Positions 1 to 10,345 of a stretch of 64,000 bases of DNA are shown one piece after another. This DNA comes from Lateolabrax maculatus. Its lineage: Eukaryota; Chordata; Actinopteri; Acropomatiformes; Lateolabracidae. The notes beneath the pieces are model-generated. The model saw only the letters and a program-made list of their open reading frames with translations, was not told where the DNA came from and ran no database searches. The stretch lies in the NCBI GenBank assembly GCA_031216445.1, contig CM062214.1, forward strand, positions 19,645,001-19,709,000, given 5' to 3'. The first letter of the stretch is position 1. Every line of letters starts with the position of its first letter. The position numbers and the translations under genes are program-made.

Positions 1-841
1 AACAATTTCTTTACCATCTTTATGATACCAGGGAACAAAAACACAAAAACAATTTGGTCATATACAACTAAAGGTTTCAGTGATAAATTCTAATCAGTCA
101 ATTGCTTTCAAGTCAAATTTCACCATCCTTTGCCAATTCCTCATTTCAAAACTCAAATTTCTTCCCCCAACAAATAAATTTGGTGTTTCTTCGCCTTCAC
201 TTTTCTCCCACCTGTGAGGTAATAGGATTTCTATAAAGCCACCTTCTACTCCGCCACTTTGTTCTCTTCTGTAGATGATTCTTTTATTATCTCGGTAAAC
301 CAGAGCTTCCAGGCTGCTGGTTTGGAGGGATCCACTCTTCCAGCCGGCCAGGGAGCTCGGCACTTTCACAGGGACCATAAATATAGCACTTCTGCTGCCA
401 TCAGCCTCTTTTGTAATCACCTCCATTACCCCATACAGGGACCACAGCAATATCACTGTCTGTCTCAGCACATGAGTAGGTCAATGAAATGAGAGGAAAA
501 AAGCTTATCTAGATAACACATGTGTACGTCTTGAGGAGATAGCCTACTTTATAATTAAGATAATAGGCGTTTTAGATCTGTATCAGAGCCAAATGGTGTT
601 TAAATTTGTTTTGATCTTCATAAAATAGCAGAGGAATGAAAATTACAGGATTTAGCAGATTACACAATGTTAACTGATATGCAAGTAGATTTTAACCTAT
701 GTCTGTGCATTTTTAAATATATATATCACACTCAGGTTGCACATACATACATCATTTCTGACCAGTAATTAAGAATGTTTCTGAAAGTGCTGGATCATGA
801 AGTTGAACACAAGCTGTACAGAATACACTGTACTTCCCTAC
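1..841 (-). other. left flank: probable plcz1 intron
   Basis: The sequence continues leftward from the plcz1 donor and is therefore probably intron on the minus strand. Most of 480-840 is AT-rich with no coding signal. A 125-codon minus-strand open frame (471 to 94) is listed separately because it does not match the PLC residues expected next. I found no exon carrying the GCRCxExDxWDG stretch that should follow in the X domain, so that exon must lie outside the window. Confidence 0.5.
94..471 (-). other. unassigned open frame, possible exon
   Basis: An uninterrupted minus-strand frame of 125 codons begins with ATG and a hydrophobic stretch (QTVILLWSLYGVM) and contains GSRSAIFMVPVKVPSSLAGW, EALVYRDNKRIIYRREQ and GGVEGGFIEILLPHR. 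The base composition is less AT-rich than the flank. A possible donor (CTCACAG then GTGGGA) occurs near 210, and a possible acceptor (ACAGACAG) near 460. I do not recognise the protein; it does not resemble any PLC segment. It could be an exon of a neighbouring or nested gene, an old transposon fragment, or a chance frame. No function is proposed. Confidence 0.25.
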
Positions 842-1043
842 CAAACATAAGCATCCAGGTGGCTCTTTCCTACTAGCTGATCTCCAGTCAGGTAGGTGTT
901 GTGTGATGTGGAGATGAAGTAACTGGTGAGAGGCTGGTCCATGTCTTGGTACACGGATGTGTGGGGCTGGTTGAACACGCAGCAGTCTTTGGACTCCATG
1001 TACCTGAGGAATCCTTCAAATGTCATGGACCTGCTTGCTCTGG
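842..1043 (-). CDS. plcz1: plcz1 next exon: start of catalytic X domain with first catalytic histidine
   Basis: The acceptor is CTCTTCCAG before CCAGAGC; the donor is TATGTTTG then GTAGGG. The exon is 202 nt, enters in phase 1 and leaves in phase 2. Joined to the preceding exon it reads EETA-RASRSMTFEGFLRYMESK, then VYQDMDQPLTSYFISTSHN and TYLTGDQLVGKSHLDAYV. The segment YFISTSHNTYL is the hallmark of the PLC X domain: its His is the first catalytic histidine and the following Asn a calcium ligand (positions 311 and 312 in rat PLC delta-1). The linker MTFEGFLRYMESKDC resembles mammalian PLC zeta (MSLEGFTRYMDSREC) more than delta, beta, gamma or eta. The second catalytic histidine and the Y and C2 domains must lie left of the window; no matching exon is visible in 1-841. 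There are no stops or frameshifts in the two exons, so the gene appears intact as far as seen. Confidence 0.87.
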
Positions 1044-1571
1044 CTGGAAGAGGAGGAAGGAGCAGAGCAACACTCAGTGACAGTCAAAATCAGCATCAGG
1101 TCTTCTACCGAGTGGAAAAAAAAGTTCTAAAAGGGGCCTAGACAAGCCAGCTAAAGCAAAATATGTTCCTAGTGTTAAAATATTAAAACATATCAAATTA
1201 ATCAGAGGCTACAGCCATGCTGGTGTCTCTGTGATCCTTGTGTTGTTTTCCCTGTTTTGCTGTTTATGATGCTGCAAATTAGCCAGCAGTACACTGGGCC
1301 CTACCCTACACCACATCTGGTCTACTTGTCCATTGACGTGCCTGACTCTTCCGTTTTCCTTCTGTCATTTCAACCCCCTGCCTCTGGGTTTACAGCAAGT
1401 CACTCTTTCAGCCAGCCAGGCACTGCTGGAGCTTAGGCCTTAACTTCTGTTATAACTAAATTAGCATCATTATGTGACAAAGCCTTAGTCCTTAAATAAT
1501 AGAGTATTTTTTTACCCATAGTAATGAGCAGCAAGCAGCCTGACATGGTTCACAGCTCTCCCTTCACTTAC
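1044..1571 (-). other. plcz1: plcz1 intron
   Basis: A 528-bp intron between the two plcz1 exons, with GTAAGT donor and pyrimidine-rich CTTCCTCCTCTTCCAG acceptor on the minus strand. It interrupts a codon after its first base (G + CC gives Ala). No other feature is seen. Confidence 0.8.
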
Positions 1572-1767
1572 CTGTCTCTTCAATCTCATATCGATCAATC
1601 AAACTCTCTGCCGTCTCCTCATTTGCGTTGAGCTCCATCTGCTCCTTGCGGAGGAACCTCAGGAGGGCGCAGGCAGGCAAACTTGTCTGGCCCAAGGCGT
1701 AGCAATGGTACAGATGCAGGATTTCGGCTCTCCTGGAGGCGGGAGCCTTGCTTTTCTTCATCTTGTC
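1572..1767 (-). CDS. plcz1: plcz1 internal exon: end of EF-hand region of phospholipase C zeta (partial gene)
   Basis: The exon is bounded on the minus strand by an acceptor (TTGTGTGCAG before GACAAGATG) and a donor (ACAG, then GTAAGT). It is 196 nt, starts in phase 0 and ends in phase 1. It encodes 65 residues, from DKMKKSKAP through ALLRFLRKEQMEL to SLIDRYEIEET, the pattern of the second EF-hand lobe of PLC delta and zeta just before the X domain (known family form: FLxxEQ...IIxKYEP). PLC enzymes cleave PIP2 to IP3 and diacylglycerol; the zeta form is known in mammals as the sperm factor that triggers calcium oscillations in the egg. The zeta call rests on similarity to the mammalian EF-hand/linker and on the adjoining plekha5. 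A delta-type PLC is the alternative. The first EF-hand exons were not found upstream in the window. The Met at the third codon could be a start if this gene is N-terminally short, but the clear acceptor argues for an internal exon. Confidence 0.82.
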
Positions 1768-2640
1768 CTGCACACAATCATTATAGCCTCTCAATCCCCT
1801 GTTGTTGATCCTGGAAAGTTATTCTTGAGTTTCTTTGTGAAACTTCCAATTTGTATGAAATCAACATGCCGATTCTGAGAAGAGCACTACTACTAATTTA
1901 TTTAGTAATTTAGTAATTATTTAATTAATTTAATTAATTAATTTATTAATTTTTTTTCTGCAAGGCTGAATAGCCGTCATGATAGTGTTAGAGGGAAGAA
2001 ATTGTCAAATTTAGGTCTATTTGTAGCACAACACTTTATATTATTCTTTATGTCGTCATCATGTAGATATTTTAAACACTTGTAAGTTTTTCAAAGACAC
2101 AGCACATTACTTGTTCTCTAAAAATACACAGGAAATACTGAATAGAAATGTCAACTCAGAGATGTATCCCAGCTTTTACCTCAGCTCCTGAGCTAAGATA
2201 CTGCTCTTTCAAACTCAGCATGTGACAGAATAAAAGAGAAGTCAGGGTCTTGACTCTGCACAAAGTTCTCCCATCCTCTCACATTGCACCTTCACTCCCT
2301 CTCCTTTTCTCTCTGTATCTCCTACTTCCATCAAATACTAAGGCAACTGTCTGTGTAACGTTCTCATTTAAATCCCTCTCCTCTCCTTGTCATTCGTCTC
2401 AGTCAGTGAGACAAAGGTGTCTGTGACTTTTCCTGGCGTTTTGTGTGTCTCTCTCCCTCCATACCTTTCATCTCACTGTTCGGCAGCCCTTGACAGTTCA
2501 GACGTATGCCTAAGCCAGTACTGTCACTGGGTACCCTGCAGTGGGCCAGCCTCCCACTGCACCTGTCACCTCAGTGTGAGCAACACAAAGCAACCAACTC
2601 TGCTATCATCTTCATTAACCTTTTATGCAGCAACTGAATC
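1768..2640. other. plcz1 upstream or 5' intron sequence, AT-rich
   Basis: No exon could be identified. It contains an AT-rich simple tract at about 1893-1953 built from TTAATTAA-type units, and a C/T-rich stretch at about 2260-2480. The missing EF-hand exons of plcz1 were looked for here on the minus strand; only a weak 35-nt candidate near 2178-2215 was seen and it is not called. Confidence 0.45.
1893..1953. repeat. AT-rich low-complexity tract (TTAA/TTAAT)n
   Basis: The stretch is made almost entirely of repeated TTAATTAAT and TTTAGTAAT-like units ending in a T run. Confidence 0.8.
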
Positions 2641-3310
2641 CAAACCAGAAGATCTATGGGAAGTGGTGTGTTGTGTTGGCCTGGCATCGCCGGATTAATT
2701 CGCAAATCTGGAACCCCCCGATTTCCAAGGGGCGATATCGACGGGCGGAGACAACCAATCAGAGCAACGAAACGTCCTGTCAGAAGTTCAGCAAACACAT
2801 ATCAACATAAAGTTTAAGCGCAGTTGTTTGTTCTTCTTTTAGAGAAAATTTACCGTCCAGTCCGTTTAATACTGCCGCTGTAGCCGGCCGGCGAACACGG
2901 CAGCCATCTTGGTTATTTACAAAGATGCCCGAACGGCGCTCCTCTCTGTCAGTCATCGTATTAAACCCACCTCCTACTAGATAAACGCTTGTGATTGGTT
3001 CGCCGGACACAATGGCGCTGCCAGTACCAAATAAATCAGTTTGAATGGGAGAGGGGCCAGACGTATCTGCCAGAGCAAATAAAACATGGGCTTGCAGATT
3101 TGTCTGGTTCCCGGGGCTAGTATTGAGTGTAAAATAGTTAATAATTGAATAATAACCTGTCTCACTCGTACAACACTTATATTATCCGCCACCGCCACAG
3201 AGGGAGTTGGCTAACGTTAGCTAGATGCTACTCTGGTGGGGCTGAAATGTTGTTGGTGTTTCCTGAAAACTCAGAGTTAAAGAGTTGTAACGTGTAAACA
3301 ACAGCCTACC
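2640..3310 (-). mobile_element. probable DNA-transposon remnant with broken helicase-like frame
   Basis: This stretch is richer in CpG than its surroundings and reads best on the minus strand. One frame (3010 to 2780) contains VLNGLDGKFSLKEEQTTALK followed at once by LYVDMCLLNF and a stop. An overlapping frame (2798 to 2571) continues with MFAELLTGRFVALIGCLRP. The LKEEQ..AL segment resembles the start of the RecQ-like helicase frame carried by ISL2EU-type elements common in fish, but the nucleotide-binding and later helicase motifs are missing, which fits an internal deletion and a non-autonomous copy. A YY1-like AAGATGGCTGCC sits near 2900-2911 (minus). A CCAAT-type CCAATCA occurs at 2755-2761, and the fish-typical TAACGTTAGCTAG at about 3212-3224. 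The family name is from memory of fish repeats and is not certain; a CpG-rich 5' exon of an unrecognised gene is the alternative. Confidence 0.4.
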
Positions 3311-3491
3311 TCCGGTATTGATGGTGTTTGAGTCCCTGTAGTATAGATATTTAGGGAAGGACACAGGAAAATCAGGGGAAAAACAGGTATAAAAATACTC
3401 AGAAGAATCTGTCTTTTTCAGTACAGGAAGTTGTTGCCATAGTGACAAAACATTCCGGGTCCATTGGCATGTTGGGTAAAAAAAAAAAAAA
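3311..3491. other. flank of transposon remnant with poly-A tract
   Basis: Unassigned sequence ending in an A run at about 3478-3491. It may be part of the neighbouring mobile element; nothing else is recognised. Confidence 0.3.
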
Positions 3492-6400
3492 CAAACAGCT
3501 TTCTGTGAAGTGTGGCAGAGGAAGATTAAAACTCACGCTGTGTCTGCCGCCTCTCATTTTTTCAGACACAAGTGGTGGACTTGGTGGTAAAATACAGACA
3601 GAATAGAGTATGTGAGGACAGAACTTTTGCCTTCATGTTCCTGCCTGGTGAAGACTCTTCACCTTTCATATTTTTGTCAGTATCTCAGTGTGATTAGTGT
3701 AAACCTACATTATTACACATTATTACGTACACAGAAGTCCGGTTTAGGTCAGTCTTAACTTCGTCAACATACTCTAGTTATTTCCACCTTGGAGGTTGAT
3801 GTCTTGAGAACTGCCATAAAAGACACTCTTGGTTCCCAGAGGATGAAACCTAATGACTTTGGTAATTTTTTCTCATGACGTTTTATCAAGCTCCATCGTC
3901 AGGTCAAAATGTCAGTCTGCCCACTACTTTAGTTTCTGACCAAATGCCTGCAAACTTAATGACTTAATGACAGGATGTGGGTGTTCTCCAAATAGTCTTG
4001 GCCTCCGTCAGCTAATCAGCTTTACTATTTTGATGAAAATCTAGCTCCACATGCAGATTTTAAAAAATGTATTATTATGATAAACAATTTAGAGGATTGT
4101 GTGACCTTAGCAGATGCATGAGCTCTTTGAGGGCTCCAAGTGATCTTGTCCAAATGACTTCTTGCTTGTTGAAGTGCTACATGGTGCACTGAGCTGTGGT
4201 CTGAATACATCATGCAAATAAATGCAGATAGACTACCAACACCCGGGATTGATTTCAACAGTATTAATTCCACGGAATAAGGTCCACATTCTAAAAAATG
4301 TCAAAGCTGCAGTGAATGAAAGTGTGAACACATCATGAAAACTCATTTGAACTCAGTGAAGCTTAGAGAACATTTCCACTGATTCTATGTTGGTTGTTTT
4401 AGCCAGCTAGACAAGAGCTTCCTCCCTGGTTGTCTGTGTAAATCTGAACGTTATTGGTGTGGTGTGAATCACTGGTGCACAACAATAGTCATTGCCTAGT
4501 CATAGCGCAGCAGAGTCATTCCTGTCTACACCAGGCTGTAATGGCTCGGCCTTGGGCCTGTCAGAACCATTGGGCATATGAGTTTGATGTGATAATTCCC
4601 AGGCAGCGAACATGAAGCCCTGTATATGGCCCCTGTCTCTGCATCACTGCACCTCTCTCCCCACGGTCGGTTAGTTGGACTCATTTGGGAGCAGAGTGTG
4701 GTTGTGTATGAGGCTGTCGGTTTTTGCTTCTGTGCTCATGTGCATCTGTGCATATTGGAGGGTCGACGTGTGTTTGTGTGTGTATGTGTGTGGGGGGGAA
4801 GCAACATTACACATGTGGGGCACTGTCCGTGCTGCTCATTGTGGGAAAATCAGATCACTTTGCGTCGTATCACATTGATGATGATGATGTGCAGAGGTCA
4901 TGGTTTTATCTTAACCCAGGGCTTAAGTTTAATACTATGGCAAGGCAGAGTCAAAACTGCACCTGTTCACATGCTTAAGATGAGAAGATCTGAGACTTGT
5001 GCACCTTTTTGAAATGTGACTCTGTACTTGTAAGGGGAGGGGGACTGAGGCAGACCATGTTTCCTTTTGACAATGTATTCCCAGCTGAATTTCCACAAAC
5101 TCATTTGGTATTCACTGGCCCATTGGAGCTTTGAGTCAGACAGCAGAGTGCCAGTTGTAATGCCTGATGTCAGGGGATAAGTACAGAGGTGAAGAGCTTT
5201 GAGCTCTAGCATACAATATGTGGATGTATAGTCTAGCAACCCTGTGTCCTACAAAATATATAAATTTACCAGTAACCAGGCTTTGTCAAAACACTTGGTT
5301 AGGTTCAGGAAGGATTGTAGGTTTGGTTCAATTTTGATAAGTAAACGTGTGCCATCTCCAAGTCAGTGTTGCCTATTTCAATATTTACCTAAAGTGTGAT
5401 CCACTTGGCAACCAGGCTTTTCGTCACCTGTAGTATAGTCAATGAAATAGTGTAGTAAAGTTATATGGATTCCGATATAACTCACACAAACACACATATA
5501 CACAATCTCCACCAAAGACAAACACTGTCATCCACGTGCATGTGTACACACACACACACATAAATTGCATGCTGGCAGAGTTTATTGTCAGCTGGGTGAG
5601 GAAGATAATACTGATGGGCTCATTATTATGAACAATTGCTTTATTGGATCTCTCCACTTTACTCTTCTTTGGGGTTCTAGTGCAACTTTGTCATCAGGAA
5701 ATCCCAAACACACTGTTGAGCTTCAGTTTGGACAAACTGCTAAAAACACAACCAGCAAAAAAGGACTGAACGGTAAAAACAAGGTGTTTATCTTAAATTC
5801 AAAAATCTGGGCAAGATAAATCAAAATTTATGGCTGCTTAGTATTCTCGCTATTCCATTCCAGAGATATTGTTATAGCCCTGAGCAAGTGGCCATCTGGT
5901 GGAGAAAACCACCATACAGCAGCATGCATGTTGTTGAGGCATCAGAGTCATCGTTCTCTGACAGTGCTGGTGTGTAGAGAGAGGCAGGCAGTCGGTTATA
6001 AGGAGAGATCCCAGCCAAGGGAAATCAGTGAGTCAAAGCAGAAGGCAAGAGATGTTCATTTGTTATTCATCCAGGAATGGAGACAATGAAACACATCTAG
6101 ATCCATCATGCGGGATGTGTAACACTGATGATACATGCATACTGTATGCAAGAGCCTACATGTTGTGACAGGTCCTCAGCATCCAGCTCACGTCACAAAT
6201 GTTCTACGTATGAGTTTGACACACATAACAGAAATCCTGACTTCTGTGGAAACAATGGAGACAGATTGCAGGGCATTATTACCGCAGCTCTCAAATAATG
6301 CTATCAGTCTCTCTTTTTATGCCTGTTCCTATCACTATAAAATCGTTTGGCAGGAGACATGGAGAAATGTTTAAAAGCTGACATAGCTAACTGTCTGATG

Positions 6401-9150
6401 AGCTGTCATGCTTTTTTCTCATTATGTGACTTTGCAATTTGTCAAAAGACCCTTAAGCCACTTAAATTGAGCTCAGTATAATGAATTGGCCAACACTTTG
6501 TATGGCTTATGCAGAGTATAACTATAATTAGAAAGCACTACTATGAAGAGTGCTAATTTAATTACTACTGTTACAAATTATAGCACAATTGTCAAACTTT
6601 TGCTGACTGCTGTTTTAATTATAGCTGGTTCCAGCCAATGTGCGCTGATCCCCAGCAAATTACATATCCTCTTTCTGTCTCAGTGTGCTTTGCCCATCCT
6701 TTTTTTGTGCCATCCTGCCCCATAATAGCCATGGGAGATTAATTGGTATCTTTTAGCCTCGCTGACTGCCAAGAGTGATGTGTGGGAAGTGCGTCCATCA
6801 GACAGGGAAAATTGGACCATTTAGCTTTCTATCATGGTTCACATAGCTTCTCCATCCTCCCAACTAATTTTTGCACCCATATTAACCTAAATAGAGCTAG
6901 GCATCAAAATGTGGCTTCCACCCTCTATTAGACAGCTTGAACTTGTGTACATGATGGAAGATCTGATAGTGTTTAGGGTTATTAAATTAAGCATCTGTCT
7001 ACGTGTGTTGGCAAGGATGGGTTAACCAACCATCATCATATTATAAAAAGGTGGCAAAAAAAACTACCAAGGCTCACATAGATATCAGATCCTGATGCTA
7101 TGAAAAAGAAAGCCTGATTTGGCATTTAAGCCCCAGCAGTAAGAGGCTCTAAAGATGTAGCTTTGGCATGCATAAGTATCTAGTTATGCACAGCCTCTAG
7201 GGGTCGTTAACAGCTGTTTTAGGGTCATGGACCCTATTTTTGTACAGGCACATTATGACGTGATAGTTTCTTCAGGCTCAGTGATGTCTGTCTATCCCGC
7301 TGTAGTTTTGTATGCTTGATGAATTCCTATTCTCCAAAATGAGAGGAGAAGCACAGTGGGGGCTTTATCTGGCAGTCCAGTGGAGCACTGCAATTTTGGT
7401 GTCCATTACCACGATTTGTGCCAACCACAGCCCACCTGTTGTGTAACTTGCTTGTGTTTTGTGCTATTTTTGTCACTTTGGTTGTCAAAGCGCACGCAAA
7501 TGTATAATGTGATGTATAATGTAAATACTTCTGACCCAACTGAGGATCATCACCCAGCCTGTAATATTAGCAAGTCCCTTGACAAGGGCTCAGTTACGGC
7601 CCAGAAACTGCAAATATTTACTAGCATATGTCAGGGCCTCTCTCGAGCTCTGGGCCCTGCAAATCAGTTAGGGCATTGTGTCAAAGGCACAAACCTACAT
7701 AAAAAATGTCATATGGGGATATGTATTTTCTCACTATTGAAATGAGATTTAAATCTTTAGTTTTAGCATATACTTTAATAATTAAGTTCCAATTACTCTC
7801 ACTACCACTTGTATTTCTTTAAGAGCTGTTCCACAGCCATTTGAATTATTCATCATGATATACTGTATGATTAAATTGGTTATCATCTCATCTCTGTTCA
7901 CTGATGCTATGCCCTTAATTTTGTTAAGCTTGGAGTTTTCCAGAGTGAAAAGGTGTCACACTCAGACACTTTACATTTATGCTTTCTGACAGCCTGTCAG
8001 AAAGTCCTCAATAGGAGGAAATAAAACTTGCCTCTATTCCAGTGAACTGATAGATATCAGTTGAGCAAAATTCATACTGATTTAAGAAGTATTTGTATCA
8101 GAGTACCCATGACCAAATAGGAGCAAACGGAAGATCATCTGTATGTTTGACACAGCACAGGCCAGTGACAGGAAAATCAAGGTAAATGTGACCTTGTGTA
8201 TCAATATCGACTGTGTTAGGTGTGCATCTGCTTCGTATCTAAATTGGAGCTACAGTGAGAACAGCTGGAGTCCAGGGGCCAATTAGAGGACATCATCTGT
8301 GTTTCTGTAACCCTGTCAACTATACTATTGTCTGGGTTAATTGCAATCCATTTAAATGCTACTTTTAGTGTCGGTACAGTATTTTGAGATTTTTTTTCTC
8401 TAAAGTTCCTTTCTCACTAACACTGAATCTGATTACCATACTTCAGTATTCTTGGCCACCTGCCACCCACAGTAATTGATCATTGTATGAATGTATGAAA
8501 GGTATGAAACTACAAGCCTCTCTCTCCATGTTTGAATTTGAAAAATTTGGGGGAAATATTATTATATATGCATATTTTAATATCTATTTTACTTAATTCA
8601 TATTCTATTCATTGACTCGTTTTATTTTATTTTGTACCTTTGTTTTATTTTGTAACTATTTCACTCATACTTGGACTGTCACTCCCATAAACGGTTTTAC
8701 TGTACAGCATATTGGCATCATAACTCCTGATACTTATACAGTCCTGTTATTACTGTTTTTGCTGACCAGGCTGTTTTTACTTATTTCTCCAGTTATTCTT
8801 TCCACAATCGCTGCCAGTGGCCTGGATGCTACTTGTATTTTCAATGTATACATTTTAAAATCATTGTTCTTCTTCTTCTTCTTCTTTTCCTTCTTCTGGA
8901 TGTAATGTCCACGCTCCTGACACTGTCGTCCTGTTGTTTTTACACTGCCTAAAATATTAGAAAGGTTATTAAAAAAAAAGAATAAATGAAAACATTTAAC
9001 TAAACCCAAACCCTTTGTATCTTTTGCTCTTAACATTATGCATCAAACCACTGTCTCCTGTCACTTTAGAGTGCAGTTATGTGGTGTCTTAACATTTCCC
9101 ATAGACAGATTACTATGAGTCTCTGTAAAACCAAAGTGTTAGGGCTGGGG
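3492..9150. other. intergenic DNA between plcz1 and plekha5, first part
   Basis: AT-rich DNA with frequent stops in all frames and no exon-like block. Open frames here (for example 128 codons at 4626-5012 and 129 codons at 7356-7745) have low-complexity or unrecognisable translations and are judged chance. Simple repeats present: a TG-rich tract at about 4768-4798 followed by a G run, a short AC tract at about 5547-5560, and a TTC tract at 8866-8896. Confidence 0.55.
8866..8896. repeat. (TTC)n microsatellite
   Basis: About eight TTC units, then an interrupted continuation (TTTTCCTTCTTC). It makes poly-Phe or poly-Lys in spurious open frames on the two strands. Confidence 0.9.
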
Positions 9151-9330
9151 GACTCTTGGACCAGTGGGATTTAAATGAGCACTTCCATTCTGGCTCCACT
9201 GTTGCCCACTCAGGAGGCTCTACTAATTAATCAGTTGCTTGGCAACATCTGGCAGGGACATAATTTATGGCAAACAGTCTAAACACCTGTTATGCTGAGA
9301 CAGAAATGGGTGGAAGTTGAGTTATTGTGC
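9150..9330. promoter_or_regulatory. candidate conserved non-coding block
   Basis: Balanced composition with TTTAAATGAG, CTAATTAATCAG (homeodomain-type TAATTA core) and AACACCTGTT (E-box CACCTG). The texture resembles vertebrate conserved non-coding elements. Conservation was not tested. Confidence 0.15.
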
Positions 9331-10149
9331 AGCCCATCAGGCCCTTTCACACTGTGTAAATATCTGGCAGCAAAATGGAGTTTGACAGAGACATTTACAT
9401 ATTTAGGCTTCCCTTGCTCTGGATCTGAGCAGCCGATTGGGTTTATATTGTAAACACAATAACTTTGAGGATGCTACAACCCTTGTCTTATTTTTACAAT
9501 TTTCACCAGCATCAGTTCATCAGATCACACACTTTGCACCTGTTGTGGTTAAATGAAAAGCATGCAAAACATTTAAGCCAGTTCAGCTAAAATAAATAGA
9601 GGCTTTGTGGCTTCATAAATGTTTCCCTCACATCCTCATTAATCATTCACATCATATTCAAACAAAGCTTAACTACAAAGCAGAGATTTCCAGAGGGTAC
9701 CTCCAACTATTGTCAAGCCGTGTCCTGTTTTCCCCAGAAATACTCAAGTAGCTTGCTTGTACCTGCAGGGACATGGCAGTCATCCAGGGAATCGTGTTGT
9801 CTCACATTTTGCAGACAGACAGATAAAAAGATGGCACCTATCTGTCTGGGAAAAAAAGAAATATAGTACTGCCCTCTCCATGGCACTGTCCCTGACTCAT
9901 TCCAAACTAGACTGTTTTGACATCCATGTCACCTCAGAGTGACACACTGTTGAAGCTGTCAGGCGATCCTTAGCTTTGTTTCCTATTCCTATATTAAACT
10001 TGGTATGTGTTAACAGTGAATTTAGGGCATTTTATTCTTTTACTTGCATCTAAATTTACATTTCTTTCAATGCGCTTTTATTTTTCTGTCTCCTTTTACA
10101 TTGTTGCAGTAGGAATAATAATATTCACTTTCTGAAAGAGCACCTTATC

Positions 10150-10345
10150 CTTAGCCAGGATGGAGTGTTGTACGCTGCAGTGTGTCTCAGTGAGCTCCAA
10201 GGAACTCGTTCATCACAGCTCACTAAATAAATCAGGGAACCATTAATTGCATTTCACAGCAGTCATGATCTGCAAATTAGGAATCAAGGAGCTCATTTTA
10301 TGTACGCTACTGTAATTGCATGGTACTCACAAATGCAATTATTCC
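10150..10345. promoter_or_regulatory. candidate conserved non-coding block
   Basis: Dense in developmental-type motifs: two or more TAATTGCAT/AATTGCAT octamer-like sites, CATTAATTGCATTT, CTGCAAATTAGG and GCTCATTTTATG. It sits about 9.6 kb upstream of plekha5. The call rests only on motif density. Confidence 0.2.

Noticed and set aside
4626..5012. Open frame of 128 codons on the plus strand
   Set aside because: Three overlapping frames are open across a TG-rich tract; translations are Cys/Val-rich low complexity with no domain.
7356..7745. Open frame of 129 codons on the plus strand
   Set aside because: It does not start with ATG, has no recognisable residues or splice context, and lies in AT-rich intergenic DNA.
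8612..9036. Open frames of about 100 codons on both strands
   Set aside because: Both are driven by the TTC microsatellite and A/T runs.
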